Of a DNA stretch of 50,693 nt, positions 25,081-34,702 are shown piece after piece. Location: assembly GCA_900540875.1 (NCBI GenBank), contig UQHT01000018.1, positions 1-50,693 on the forward strand, read 5' to 3'. Every line of letters starts with the position of its first letter. The first letter of the stretch is position 1. This stretch comes from an uncultured Collinsella sp. Lineage in GTDB: Bacteria; Actinomycetota; Coriobacteriia; Coriobacteriales; Coriobacteriaceae. Made by a program: the position numbers and the translations under genes. The notes below the pieces were generated by a model. It did not search any database. It had not been told where the DNA came from and saw only the letters and a program-made list of their open reading frames with translations.

Positions 25081-27777
25081 CTACGAGAAGTCAGCAACCT
25101 GAGCAGTCAGCGCCGCCAGGATCTCCTTGAGCTCAGCTGCACGGTCCCTCTTCTTCTGGACCACCGCGGGCGCAGCCTTGGCCACAAAGCCCTCGTTGGC
25201 AAGCGTCTTCTCGCAGCCGGCGAGCTCCTTCTGAGCAGCGGCGATCTCCTTCTCCAGACGCGCCTTCTCGGCCGAAAGGTCAACCTTGCCCTCGAGCACC
25301 ACAAAGACCTCGACGCCGCTATCGACCACAGCAATGCTCGCGGCCGGTTTCTCAACGTCGGTACCCATGACCAGCGAAGCAGTGTTTGCCAGCGGCTCGA
25401 TGGTCGAGCGCAGGCTCTCGAGCTTCTCGACGTCCTCGGCACCAGCGCGCACGACCACGTCGAGCTCGGCCTTGGGGCTCAAACGATAGCGCGAACGCGT
25501 GGCGCGGGCGGCGGACACAACGGTACGGCACAGCTCAAACGCGCGCTCGGCAGGCTCGTCGACGTACTTGGCGTAGTCGGCGGGCTCGGGCCACTTGGCA
25601 ATCATGAGCGCCTCGGCGCGGTCCACGTTGCCCTCGGCATCCAGGTCGAGCACGCTCGCCGGCATGTTGTCCCAGATCTCCTCGGTGACAAACGGCATAA
25701 GCGGGTGCATCAGGCGAATGGAAGTGTCGAGCACAAAGATCAGGTTGCGCTGGGCCTGCAGACGGCCCTCGCCCTTCAGGCGGGCCTTGGTGACCTCGAC
25801 ATACCAGTCGCAGACCTCGTTCCAGAAGAACTGCTGCACGCCGCGGGCCATGTCGCCAAAGGTGTAGTTCTCGATGCCCTCGGTGACCATCTGGACGGCC
25901 TTGGCCAGGCGGCTGAACATCCAGGCGTCGGCCGGCGTCTCCACGACGGGCACGCCGGGCGTGTAGCCCTCCATGTTCATAAGCAGGAAGCGGCTGGCGT
26001 TCCAGATCTTGGTCACAAAGCTCTTGGCCTGGTCGGTACGCGGGCTGTCGATGAGCTTCTTGGTCTTCTTATCGATGTTCGCGTCGAACTTGACGTCCTG
26101 GTTGTTAGTGCACAGCGTGAGCAGGTTGTAACGCATGGCGTCAGCACCGTACATACCGATGAGGTCCATGGGGTCAACGCCGTTGCCCTTGGACTTGGAC
26201 ATGCGGCTGCCGTCCTTGGCCAGGATCGTCGGGTAGATAACGACATCCTTAAACGGCACCTCATCCAGGAAGTACAGCGAGCTCATGACCATGCGGGCGA
26301 CCCACAGCGCAATGATGTCGCGTGCGGTGACCAGCGCCGTCGTGGGGTGATGCCCCTCGAGCAGCTCCGGCTTTTGCGGCCAGCCCTGCGTGGCGAAGGT
26401 CCACAGCTGCGAGCTGAACCAGGTGTCCAGCACGTTCTCGTCCTGATGCACGTGATGACCGCCGCACTTGGGGCACACGTCGGTGTCCTCGGTGAGGGCG
26501 TCCTCCCAGCCGCAGTCCTCGCAGTAGAACACGGGGATGCGGTGGCCCCACCACAGCTGGCGGCTGATGCACCAGTCCTTGAGGTTCTCCATCCAGGTGG
26601 TGTAGGTCTGCGTCCAGCGCGCGGGGTGGAAGGTGACCTTGCCGGAGTTAACGGCGTCGAGTGCCGGCCCCTTGAGCTTGTCGACGGCCACAAACCACTG
26701 CTCGGACAGCCACGGCTCCAGCGCGGAGTCGCAACGGTAGCAGTGCATGACGGAGTGGTCGAGCTCTTCGACGTGGTCGAGCAGGTCGTGCTCCTCGAAC
26801 CACTTGATGACGGCCTCGCGGCACTCGTCGCGGTTCATGCCGGAAAACTCGCCGTAGCCCTCGACGACCACCGCGTGCTCGTCGAAGATGTTGATCTGCG
26901 GCAGGTCGTGGGCCTGACCCATAGCGTAATCGTTGGGGTCGTGGGCCGGGGTGACCTTGACAAAGCCGGAGCCAAAGTTGGCGTCGACGTGCCAATCCTC
27001 AAAGATGGGAATCTCGCGGTCGACAATGGGGAGCTTGACGGTCTTGCCCACAAAGGCGGCCTTCTCGGGGTCCTTCGGGGAGACGGCAACGCCCGTGTCG
27101 CCGAGCATGGTCTCGGGGCGCGTGGTAGCGACGACGATGTAATCCTGGCCGTTGACGGGCTCGGTCAGCGGGTAGCGCAGGTGCCACAGGTGGCCCTTCT
27201 CATCCTTGTACTCGGCCTCGTCATCCGAGATAGCGGTGGTGCAGTTGGGGCACCAGTTGACGATACGCTTGCCGCGGTAGATCAGACCGTCGTGGTACCA
27301 GTCGCAAAAGACCTTGCGCACGGCCTGGGCGTAGTCCTCATCCATGGTAAATCGCTCGTTATCGAAGTCGACGGAGCAGCCCATGCGCTTGATCTGCTCG
27401 ACGATGATACCGCCGTACTCGTGGGTCCAATCCCAGCAGGCGTCGACAAACTTGTCGCGGCCGATCTCTAGGCGGCTGATGCCCTCGCTCTTGAGCTTTT
27501 TGTCGACCTTGGTCTGCGTGGCGATGCCGGCGTGGTCGGTACCCAGCACCCAGCGCGTGGACTTGCCGCGCATGCGGGCCATGCGGATGATGGCGTCCTG
27601 GATGGAGTCGTCGGTAGCGTGGCCCATGTGGAGCTTGCCGGTCACGTTGGGAGGCGGAATGGTGACGGTGCAGTCGCCCACGCCCTCGCGGCGCTTGTAG
27701 TAGCCGCCGTCAAGCCACTTCTGCAGGATCGCCGGCTCGTTAGTCGACGGATCGTAGTTCTTGGGCATTTCTTCCAT
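25081..27777 (-). CDS. valS: Valyl-tRNA synthetase
   Basis: 898 residues; charges tRNA-Val. Class I signatures are the HIGH-type PPPNVTGKLHMGHA and KMSKS-type KDGSRMSKSKGNGVDP. The editing domain (VVATTRPETMLGDTGVAV), a zinc-binding CEDC...CPKC insertion, the anticodon-binding domain and the C-terminal coiled coil (AEKARLEKEIAAAQKELAGC) are all present, so it is full length. ATG at 27777 has GGGAGAG upstream; an ATG three codons later is an alternative. The gene is bracketed by the two copies of the family 3 nested palindrome, one in its leader and one just after its stop. No T-box is recognisable. Confidence 0.97.
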   Translation of the reverse strand: MEEMPKNYDPSTNEPAILQKWLDGGYYKRREGVGDCTVTIPPPNVTGKLHMGHATDDSIQDAIIRMARMRGKSTRWVLGTDHAGIATQTKVDKKLKSEGISRLEIGRDKFVDACWDWTHEYGGIIVEQIKRMGCSVDFDNERFTMDEDYAQAVRKVFCDWYHDGLIYRGKRIVNWCPNCTTAISDDEAEYKDEKGHLWHLRYPLTEPVNGQDYIVVATTRPETMLGDTGVAVSPKDPEKAAFVGKTVKLPIVDREIPIFEDWHVDANFGSGFVKVTPAHDPNDYAMGQAHDLPQINIFDEHAVVVEGYGEFSGMNRDECREAVIKWFEEHDLLDHVEELDHSVMHCYRCDSALEPWLSEQWFVAVDKLKGPALDAVNSGKVTFHPARWTQTYTTWMENLKDWCISRQLWWGHRIPVFYCEDCGWEDALTEDTDVCPKCGGHHVHQDENVLDTWFSSQLWTFATQGWPQKPELLEGHHPTTALVTARDIIALWVARMVMSSLYFLDEVPFKDVVIYPTILAKDGSRMSKSKGNGVDPMDLIGMYGADAMRYNLLTLCTNNQDVKFDANIDKKTKKLIDSPRTDQAKSFVTKIWNASRFLLMNMEGYTPGVPVVETPADAWMFSRLAKAVQMVTEGIENYTFGDMARGVQQFFWNEVCDWYVEVTKARLKGEGRLQAQRNLIFVLDTSIRLMHPLMPFVTEEIWDNMPASVLDLDAEGNVDRAEALMIAKWPEPADYAKYVDEPAERAFELCRTVVSAARATRSRYRLSPKAELDVVVRAGAEDVEKLESLRSTIEPLANTASLVMGTDVEKPAASIAVVDSGVEVFVVLEGKVDLSAEKARLEKEIAAAQKELAGCEKTLANEGFVAKAAPAVVQKKRDRAAELKEILAALTAQVADFS

Positions 27778-27797
27778 ATATCTCTCCCTGTCCCGCC

Positions 27798-27913
27798 GGG
27801 GAGGAATGTAGGCCCGATTTTTGCTCGGTCAAGTCCTGGGCTCGCTCGAAGACCACATTAAGTGGTCTTCGGCTCGTGCGGAATCTACGAAAATCGGGCC
27901 TACATTCCTCCCC
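27798..27913. repeat. Nested palindrome, family 3, copy B (valS leader)
   Basis: Perfect 24-bp outer arms starting GGGGAGGAATGTAGGCCCG (27798-27821 and 27890-27913). Inside is the palindrome CGAAGACCAC/GTGGTCTTCG (27847-27871) with the same TTAAT-type loop as copy A on the opposite strand. It would form a long hairpin in the valS mRNA leader, ending about 20 nt before the start codon. Confidence 0.93.
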
Positions 27914-28000
27914 TTAGGTATCGATTACTTCAGTCTGATATGACTTGGTCGATGCTTAAACAAACACACAGAATAACACAGGTAGTTGGGGTTATTGCGT

Positions 28001-28043
28001 ATATATAAAATAGCCTCCGACCGCGGGTGGCCGGAGGCTATTT
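28001..28043 (-). terminator. Terminator of the tig-clpP-clpX unit
   Basis: AAATAGCCTCCG pairs with CGGAGGCTATTT around a 12-nt loop, followed on the minus strand by TTTTATATATA. It lies 22 nt after the clpX stop. Confidence 0.85.
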
Positions 28044-28064
28044 GCAAGCACGTTTTAGGCTGGT

Positions 28065-29471
28065 TTACCCGTAGATGCGCTGGGGCTGTTCTTCGCCCTT
28101 TACGGCGGCTTCGGTCACGATGACCTTGGTGACGCCCTCCTCGCTGGGAAGGTCGAACATCGTCTGCTGCAGCACGTCCTCGCAGATGGCGCGCAGGCCG
28201 CGGGCGCCGGTCTTGCGGGCGAGCGCCATGCGGGCGATCTCGTGCAGGGCCGCGTCCTCAAACTCAAGATCGACATCCTCGAGCTGGAACATCTTGCGGT
28301 ACTGGCGCACCACGGCGTTCTTGGGCTCGGTCAGGATCGACACCAGGTCGTCCTCATCGAGCGCCTGCGTCTGGGTGACGACGGGCGTACGGCCCACGAA
28401 CTCGGGGATCATGCCAAAGGCGTTGAGGTCCTGCGGGAGCACCTGGCGCAGCAGGTCGTTCTCGTCGACCGAGGTGGGACCGGCGATCTCGGAGTTAAAG
28501 CCCACGCCCTTGTTGCCCACGCGGTCGGCGATGATCTTATCCAGGCCCACAAAGGCACCGCCGCAGATGAACAGGATGTTGGTCGTGTCGATCTGCAGCA
28601 GCTCCTGCTGGGGATGCTTGCGGCCGCCGGTGGGCGGAACGCTTGCCACCGTGCCCTCAAGAATCTTAAGCAATGCCTGCTGAACGCCCTCGCCCGAGAC
28701 ATCGCGGGTGATGGAGAGGTTCTCGGCCTTGCGGGCGATCTTGTCGATCTCGTCCACGTAGATAATGCCAACCTGCGCACGCTCAATGTCGCCATCGGCA
28801 GCATTGATGAGCTTGAGCAGGATGTTCTCCACGTCCTCGCCCACGTAACCAGCCTCGGTGAGCGCGGTGGCATCGGCGATGGCAAACGGCACCTCAAGGA
28901 TGCGCGCGAGCGTCTGGGCGAGCAGGGTCTTACCGGTACCGGTGGGACCGAGCAGCAAAATATTGGACTTGGCGAGCTCCACCTCGTCCATATCATCGTC
29001 GAGCTGCGAGTCCAAGCCATCGTCAAAGGCCGAAAGCGCGGCACCGCCCTCGATCACGCGACGGTAGTGGTTGTACACGGCCACCGACATGGCGCGCTTG
29101 GCGTCCTCCTGGCCCATAACATAGGCCGAAAGCTCGTCATAGATCTCGTGCGGCGTCGGCACGTGCGTGATGACCTGACGGTCGTCCTCGAGCTCAAAGC
29201 CCTCGGCCTCGGGGTCAACGGCAGGCTGGGATGCAGCCTGGCCATGGTCGTTAAGGAAGCCAGGCAGTTTGCCGTTGCGGGCAGCGTCCATAAAGTCCGA
29301 AGCCAGCGACTCCTCAAGGATCTCGGAGCAGGCAGCAACGCACTCGTCGCAGATAAAGATGTTGGTGGGGCCCTTTACAAGGCGGCGAACCTGCCCCTGC
29401 TCTTTTCCGCAGAAGGAGCAGCGAATGGGGTTGCCGTTCTCGTCAAAGTTGTCCTGCATGTTACCGGCCAT
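28065..29471 (-). CDS. clpX: ATP-dependent Clp protease ATP-binding subunit ClpX
   Basis: 468 residues. It unfolds tagged substrates and feeds them to ClpP. The N-terminal zinc-binding domain has CSFCGK and CDECVAAC; Walker A is GPTGTGKTLLAQ, Walker B IIYVDEIDKIA, sensor-1 region ILFICGGAFVGLD, and an IGF-like pore of ClpP-binding type is suggested by GMIPEFVGR. Length is somewhat above the usual 420, owing to an acidic insertion near 140-160 (FDDGLDSQLDDDMDEVE). It starts one base after the clpP stop, with AAGGA in the end of clpP. Confidence 0.97.
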   Translation of the reverse strand: MAGNMQDNFDENGNPIRCSFCGKEQGQVRRLVKGPTNIFICDECVAACSEILEESLASDFMDAARNGKLPGFLNDHGQAASQPAVDPEAEGFELEDDRQVITHVPTPHEIYDELSAYVMGQEDAKRAMSVAVYNHYRRVIEGGAALSAFDDGLDSQLDDDMDEVELAKSNILLLGPTGTGKTLLAQTLARILEVPFAIADATALTEAGYVGEDVENILLKLINAADGDIERAQVGIIYVDEIDKIARKAENLSITRDVSGEGVQQALLKILEGTVASVPPTGGRKHPQQELLQIDTTNILFICGGAFVGLDKIIADRVGNKGVGFNSEIAGPTSVDENDLLRQVLPQDLNAFGMIPEFVGRTPVVTQTQALDEDDLVSILTEPKNAVVRQYRKMFQLEDVDLEFEDAALHEIARMALARKTGARGLRAICEDVLQQTMFDLPSEEGVTKVIVTEAAVKGEEQPQRIYG

Positions 29472-29472
29472 C

Positions 29473-30093
29473 CTAGGCGTCCTTCGCGGCGAGATCGCGC
29501 GAGGTGACGATGCGGTCGATCAGGCCGTAGTCGAGGGCCTCGGCAGCGGTCAGGTAGTTGTCACGCTCGGTATCGGCCTGGACCTTCTCGATAGGCTGGC
29601 CCGAGGCGTCGGACAGAATCTGGTTGAGCTCGCGGCGGGTCTTCTTGATCTCCTCGGCCACGATCTCGATCTCGGTCTGCTGACCCTGGGCACCGCCGCT
29701 GGGCTGGTGAATCATGACCTTGGAGTGCGGCAGGCAGAAGCGCTTGCCCTTGGCGCCGGCCGAAAGCAGCACGGCGGCCATAGACGCGGCCATACCGACG
29801 CAAATGGTGGAGACCTGCGGCTTAATGAAGTTCATGGTGTCCAGAATCGCCAGGCCGGAGTAGACCTCGCCACCGGGCGAATTGATGTAGAGCGAGATAT
29901 CCTTCTCGGCATCCTGGCTCTCAAGATGCAGCAGCTGGGCAACGACCAGGTTAGCGCTGACGGAGTTGATCTCCTCGCCCAAGAAGATGATGCGGTCGTT
30001 GAGCAGGCGCGAATAGATATCGTAGCTGCGCTCGCCGCGCGGCGTCTGCTCGATAACGTATGGCACGAGGGCGGAATCGAACTTGGCGATCAT
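29473..30093 (-). CDS. clpP: ATP-dependent Clp protease proteolytic subunit
   Basis: 206 residues starting at the ATG at 30093 (GGAG six bases upstream); ATGs two and four codons earlier are possible. The serine-protease motifs are complete: the catalytic serine in VGMAASMAAVLLSAG, the histidine in LPHSKVMIHQPSGG, and the aspartate in the helical region after TEIEIVAEEIKKTRRELN. It is the proteolytic core used by ClpX next door. It lies between tig and clpX, the usual order in many bacteria. Confidence 0.97.
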   Translation of the reverse strand: MIAKFDSALVPYVIEQTPRGERSYDIYSRLLNDRIIFLGEEINSVSANLVVAQLLHLESQDAEKDISLYINSPGGEVYSGLAILDTMNFIKPQVSTICVGMAASMAAVLLSAGAKGKRFCLPHSKVMIHQPSGGAQGQQTEIEIVAEEIKKTRRELNQILSDASGQPIEKVQADTERDNYLTAAEALDYGLIDRIVTSRDLAAKDA

Positions 30094-30139
30094 ACGCATC
30101 TCCATTTCTCTCTTGCGGACCAAATTGGTTCTAGATAAA

Positions 30140-30180
30140 CGTACGGTGCCCGCATGCTATGCATTGGCTGGCACCGTACG
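30140..30180. promoter_or_regulatory. Stem-loop in the tig-clpP gap
   Basis: A perfect 11-bp stem, CGTACGGTGCC with GGCACCGTACG and a 19-nt loop containing ATGC palindromes. On the minus strand TTTATCT follows, so it may be a weak terminator or a regulatory hairpin in the clpP leader. Confidence 0.6.
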
Positions 30181-30216
30181 AAGCAACCGGATAACCGGTG
30201 TATAACTTTACCCCAT

Positions 30217-30240
30217 CACGAGCGCACGCAAGCGCTCGTG
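30217..30240 (-). terminator. Hairpin after tig
   Basis: CACGAGCG pairs with CGCTCGTG around an 8-nt loop, 17 nt after the tig stop. No clear T-run follows, so it may be a processing or partial-termination site between tig and clpP. Confidence 0.5.
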
Positions 30241-30256
30241 GGCAAGGTGGCGAGAA

Positions 30257-31555
30257 TTACTCGGCGTCCTTGGCGGTCTCGTCGACCTCGGTCACCTTGG
30301 CGTTCTCGACCAGGTGGTCGACAGCCTTGGAGCGACGGATGGACTCGCGGACGGCAGGCATGCGGCCATCGGCGATGAACTCGGCCTTGGAAGCCTCGAC
30401 GTCCTTGACGCCAGCCTTCTCGAACTCGGCGTTGATGTCGTCCTCGGTGACCTCAATCTTGAGCTCACGGGCGAGGGCGTCGAGAGCCAGGGACTCACGG
30501 GCAACGTCGTTGGCCTGCTTGTGCAGGTCGCCGATGAACTGCTCCATGGTCAGGCCGGAAGCGGGCAGCCAGGTGTCGAGCGTCATGCCACGGGCAGCGA
30601 GGTTGGACAGGAAGTTCTGGCCAAGCTCCTCAAAGACGGACTGCTCGTAGTCGGCGTCCATCTCGTCGAGCTGCAGGCGCTCGGCGAGAGCGGAGACGCA
30701 ACGGTTCTCCTTCTCGGCCGGGAGGCGGGAAGCCTTGTCCTGCTCGATCTCGATCTTGATGGCGTCGCGCATGGCCTCGATGCTGTCAAAGCCAAAGTCG
30801 GACTTGACGAGCTCGTCGGTGAGCTCGGGGGTGTTGCGGACCTTGATGCCCTTGACGGTGACCTCGACGGTGTGGGTCTCGGCCTCCTCGCCCTCCTCGA
30901 CCTCGTCGGTCCAGGTGACGGTCTTGACGTCGTCGACGTTAGCGCCGATCAGGGCCTCGTTGAACTCCTTGGGATTGCTGTCGCTGCCGGCGATGAGCAT
31001 GCGGCCCTCGGCGGCGAAGTTGTCGGCGTTCTCGACGGCCTTGAGGTCGACGGTAACGTAGTCCTCAGCCTCGACGGCGCGACCCTCGACGTCCTCGAAG
31101 GTGGCACGGTAGTTGAGGAGCATCTCGACCTGGTTGTTGATCTCGGACTCGGTGACCTCCGCAGGGGGCATCTCGATCTCGACGGCGTCGAAGGAGGAGA
31201 GCTCGGCAGCAGGACGCAGGGAGAACTCGACGGTGTAGGTGTAATCCTCGTGATCCTTAGCGAGGTCGAGGTCCTTGTAGTCACCGTTCTTGGTGGGGAC
31301 GATGTCCAGCTCGTTGAGGACGGCGGGCTCGTTGGCGGCGATCAGGTCGTTGGTGGCCTGAGCGAGGGTAGCCTCGGCGCCAAGAGCAGAGTCGATAACC
31401 GGACGGGGAGCCTTACCGGCGCGGAAGCCCGGGAAGCGGTACTTCTTGGCGGTGTCCTTGTAAGCCTTCTTGATCGCGGCGTCGACGTCGGCGGCCGGGA
31501 TGGTGACCGTAGCGGTGAGCTTGGCGTCCTTGACGTCAGAAGCGGTGATGTTCAA
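30257..31555 (-). CDS. tig: Trigger factor (ribosome-associated chaperone/prolyl isomerase)
   Basis: 432 residues. The start is taken as the TTG at 31555, six bases after AGGAGG, giving MNITASDVKDAKLTATVTIP; a GTG one codon earlier is also possible. It binds nascent chains at the ribosome exit. The ribosome-binding loop KYRFPGFRAGKAPRPVID and the FKBP-type domain (VEGRAVEAEDYVTVDLKAV) are present; the C-terminal chaperone domain is helical and ends in an acidic tail. It is followed by clpP and clpX on the same strand. Confidence 0.96.
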   Translation of the reverse strand: MNITASDVKDAKLTATVTIPAADVDAAIKKAYKDTAKKYRFPGFRAGKAPRPVIDSALGAEATLAQATNDLIAANEPAVLNELDIVPTKNGDYKDLDLAKDHEDYTYTVEFSLRPAAELSSFDAVEIEMPPAEVTESEINNQVEMLLNYRATFEDVEGRAVEAEDYVTVDLKAVENADNFAAEGRMLIAGSDSNPKEFNEALIGANVDDVKTVTWTDEVEEGEEAETHTVEVTVKGIKVRNTPELTDELVKSDFGFDSIEAMRDAIKIEIEQDKASRLPAEKENRCVSALAERLQLDEMDADYEQSVFEELGQNFLSNLAARGMTLDTWLPASGLTMEQFIGDLHKQANDVARESLALDALARELKIEVTEDDINAEFEKAGVKDVEASKAEFIADGRMPAVRESIRRSKAVDHLVENAKVTEVDETAKDAE

Positions 31556-31646
31556 CACGTTCCTCCTCATACTGCCCAGCTTATCTGAGGTGCTGGTACC
31601 TTTATGCAACAAAGAGTCGCGACGGCCAGGGCCGACGCAGATGCGT

Positions 31647-31730
31647 TGGTGCGGGCGAAAGGACTCGAACCTTCACGGGAATCCCACCAGAACCTAAATC
31701 TGGCGCGTCTACCAATTCCGCCACGCCCGC
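31647..31730 (-). tRNA. tRNA-Leu (anticodon TAG)
   Basis: 84 nt with encoded CCA. The acceptor stem GCGGGCG pairs with CGCCCGC, the anticodon arm CCAGA-TTTAGGT-TCTGG gives TAG, and a long variable arm identifies it as a class II tRNA. It lies just upstream of tig. Confidence 0.97.
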
Positions 31731-31870
31731 ATGAGCGCACAGACTAGGAATGATAGCAGATACGAGCGACAAGCGCACGCACACGTTTTACAGGCTCACG
31801 ACCTCACCACGAGTGCAAAAGGCGGGTCGAGTTGCCCCGCCCCGCCAATTACGACTTGTTCGCCGACCCG

Positions 31871-34702
31871 CTACTCCCCCAGCAGGGCCTTCTCGGGCGT
31901 GATCGGCAGCGAGCGGACCTGGTGGCCGGTGGCGTGCGCCACGGCCGAGGCCACGGCGGCGAGCGGCGTGTTGATGACGACCTCGCCGATCGACTTGGCG
32001 CCAAACGGGCCCGTCGGCTCGTAGCTCGGCTCAAAGGCCACGCGAATGCTGCCGATATCCAGGCGCGTAGGCAGCTTGTAGCTCATAAAGTTGCCGGTGC
32101 GCAGGCGACCGCGGTCGTCATGCTCGACGATCTCGTAGAGCGCGTGACCGATGCCCTGGGCAATGCCGCCCTCGGCCTGGACGCGCGCGAGCGCCTCGTT
32201 GATCACGGTGCCGCAATCGACGGCGGCGGCGTAATCCACCACGGTCACCTTGCCGGTAGCCTTGTCGACCTCGACCTCGGCAATGCCGGCCATAAACGGC
32301 GGGGGCGAAACGGGCAGGCAGGCAGAGGCATGCGAGGTCAGCGCGTCGCCGCCCGCGATGTTCTTGACGCACAGGTTGGCAAAGTCGCGCAGCGTGAGGT
32401 AGCGGTTCTGCTCGCGTGCGGCACGCTCGTCGGACAGGCGCACGTACTGGCCGTCGAAGACCACGTCGGCGGCGTCAACGCCCCACATCTGGGCGGCCTT
32501 GGCGCAAATCTTCTGGCGCAGCTCGGTCGCGGCGTTCTTGGCTGCCAGGCCCGTCACGTACGTACCCGAGCTCGCGTACGAGCCGGCGTCGAACGGCGAC
32601 ACGTCGGTGTCCACGCCGCGCACCACGATCAACGAGCTCTCCACGCCCAGCTCCTCGGCGGCAATCTGCGCCAGGATCGTGTCGACGCCCATACCGTTAT
32701 CGGTGGCGCCGGTGCCGATGGTAATGAAGCCGTCCTCTTCCAGGCGCATGTCGATGCCGGCGATGTCCACGTTAGAGATGCCCGAGCCCTGCATGGTGAG
32801 CGCGCAGCCCAGGGCACGCACGCGGTCGCCCAGGTCGACGGCCAGCGGCTTGTCGCGCCAACCGATCATGTCCATCGCGCGCAGCAGGCAGCGGTCGAGC
32901 GCGCAGGCGTTGAGCTTTTCGTTGTAGTACTGCGGCATGACCTCACCCTCGCGCACGATGTTCTTAAGGCGCAGGTCGGCGGGGTCCATGTGCAGCATGT
33001 CGGCGAGCTCGTTGACGGCGCTCTCCACGGCAAACTGGCCCTGGGTGGCACCGTAGCCGCGATACGCGCCGCCGCGGTTGGTGTTGGTGTAGACGGCGTC
33101 CCACCTAAAGCGGCTCGCCTTCACATGGTTGTAGATCGGCAGGCTCTTGTGGCCCGAAAGGCCGATCGTCGTGGTGGCGTGCTCGCCGTACGCGCCGGCG
33201 TTGGAAAGCGTATGCAGGTCGATGGCCGTGATGGTGCCGTCGTTCATGGCGCCCAGCTTAACGGTCATCTGCATCTGGTGGCGCGAGTTGCCAGCAGTGA
33301 TGGTCTCCTCGCGGGTGTAGCAGCAATAGCTCGGACGGCCGGTCTGCCGGGTGACGAACGCCACGAAGATCTCGCAGCAGCCCGTCTGCTTGGAGCCAAA
33401 GCCGCCGCCGATGCGCGGCTTAATGACCTGCACCTGCGACTGCGGAATGTCGAGCGACTGCGCGACCATGCGGCGCACGTGGAAGGGCACCTGTGTAGAG
33501 GTGGTCACCGAGATACGCCCGAACGCGTCGGTCGTCGCAAAGGCGCGGAAGGTTTCCATGGGCGCGGTCTGCGTGGCCTGGCTGGTGTAAGTGCGCTCCA
33601 AGATGATGTCGCTCTGGGCGAAGGCCTCGTCCAGATCGCCATAATCGCTGGTACCGCTGCACACCAGGTTGCGCGGAACATCGCCGCCCTGCGGGAACAT
33701 AAAGGTCACGTCGCCCTCGGGGTGGACCACGATGTCGTTATCGAGTGCCTGGGTAAAGTCGAGCAGGGGCTCGAGCACCTCGTAGTCGACCTTGATGAGC
33801 TTGAGCGCCTTGTCGGCGGCCTCCTCGGTCTCGGCGGCGACGATCGCCACCTCTTCGTTTTGGTAACGGACGAGGTTCTCGAGAATCAGACGGTCGTAGG
33901 GACTCGGCTGTGGATAGCTCTGGCCGGCGATGGTAAAGCGGCGCTTGGGCACGTCCTCGTAGGTGTAGACGCCCACGACACCGGGCACCTTCAGGGCGCG
34001 CGACGTATCGATGGAGCGGATCTTGGCGCGGGCATAGGGGCTGCGCTTGAGTTTGACGATGAGCGCACCGGCGGGCACCATATCGCCCGTGTAGACGGGA
34101 CGGCCCTCGAGCAGGGCCTTCGAGTCCTTCTTGGGCTGCTTGTGGGTAATCTGCTTGTAGGAGACGCCGTCGGAGCTCGTGTCGTTGACCGGCAGCTCGG
34201 GCATCTCGAAGCCCACCCGCACGCCGGACTCGTTAAGGAAGCGGACGATGGCGCGCAGCTGGCTCTCGTAGCCGCTGCAACGGCAGAGGTTGCCAGCCAG
34301 CTGGCGCGAGAGCTCCTCGCGCGTGGCGACGAGGCTCGGGTCCTCCTTGGCGGCGCGGGCAAGCGCCAGCACGTTCATGATGAGGCCGGGAGCGCAAAAA
34401 CCGCACTGCTCGGCGCCTTCGGCAGCCATTGCGCGAGCGAGCGTCTCGGACTCGGCCTTGAGACCCTCGAGCGTGGTGACGGAGCGGCCCTCGACGCGCG
34501 CGGCGGGAACCGAGCAGCTCAGCACCGGATCGTCGTCGAGCCACACCGTGCACAGGCCGCAGTTGGTGGTCTCGCAGGCGCAGCGCACCGACGCGCAACC
34601 CTGCTCGCGCAGCAGCGCAAAGAGCATGGTATCGGGGGCAATCTGAACCTTGACCTTGCGACCGTTGAGCGTAAAGGAAAGATCGATGAGTTTGGCAGCC
34701 AT
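31871..34702 (-). CDS. Molybdenum hydroxylase (xanthine dehydrogenase type), fused Fe-S and Mo subunits
   Basis: 943 residues. The N-terminal 160 form the two [2Fe-2S] domains (CASVRCACETTNCGLC, and CGFCAPGLIMN with CRCSGYE). The rest is the molybdopterin-binding large subunit with the Mo-cofactor loop GGGFGSKQ, RGYGATQGQF and the active-site glutamate in GAKSIGE. In three-subunit enzymes the Fe-S domain is separate; here it is fused while the FAD domain remains separate (next gene, overlapping by 1 nt). Such enzymes hydroxylate purines or aldehydes. The substrate cannot be read from sequence. It is transcribed as the second gene of a two-gene operon. Confidence 0.92.
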   Translation of the reverse strand: MAAKLIDLSFTLNGRKVKVQIAPDTMLFALLREQGCASVRCACETTNCGLCTVWLDDDPVLSCSVPAARVEGRSVTTLEGLKAESETLARAMAAEGAEQCGFCAPGLIMNVLALARAAKEDPSLVATREELSRQLAGNLCRCSGYESQLRAIVRFLNESGVRVGFEMPELPVNDTSSDGVSYKQITHKQPKKDSKALLEGRPVYTGDMVPAGALIVKLKRSPYARAKIRSIDTSRALKVPGVVGVYTYEDVPKRRFTIAGQSYPQPSPYDRLILENLVRYQNEEVAIVAAETEEAADKALKLIKVDYEVLEPLLDFTQALDNDIVVHPEGDVTFMFPQGGDVPRNLVCSGTSDYGDLDEAFAQSDIILERTYTSQATQTAPMETFRAFATTDAFGRISVTTSTQVPFHVRRMVAQSLDIPQSQVQVIKPRIGGGFGSKQTGCCEIFVAFVTRQTGRPSYCCYTREETITAGNSRHQMQMTVKLGAMNDGTITAIDLHTLSNAGAYGEHATTTIGLSGHKSLPIYNHVKASRFRWDAVYTNTNRGGAYRGYGATQGQFAVESAVNELADMLHMDPADLRLKNIVREGEVMPQYYNEKLNACALDRCLLRAMDMIGWRDKPLAVDLGDRVRALGCALTMQGSGISNVDIAGIDMRLEEDGFITIGTGATDNGMGVDTILAQIAAEELGVESSLIVVRGVDTDVSPFDAGSYASSGTYVTGLAAKNAATELRQKICAKAAQMWGVDAADVVFDGQYVRLSDERAAREQNRYLTLRDFANLCVKNIAGGDALTSHASACLPVSPPPFMAGIAEVEVDKATGKVTVVDYAAAVDCGTVINEALARVQAEGGIAQGIGHALYEIVEHDDRGRLRTGNFMSYKLPTRLDIGSIRVAFEPSYEPTGPFGAKSIGEVVINTPLAAVASAVAHATGHQVRSLPITPEKALLGE

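Noticed and set aside
27778..27950. T-box riboswitch in the valS leader
   Set aside because: The conserved AGGGTGGNACCGCG T-box sequence is absent; the long hairpin belongs to a repeat family also found after valS.
30314..31588. 424-codon plus-strand frame opposite tig
   Set aside because: Shadow frame; the trigger factor on the minus strand is complete and recognisable.
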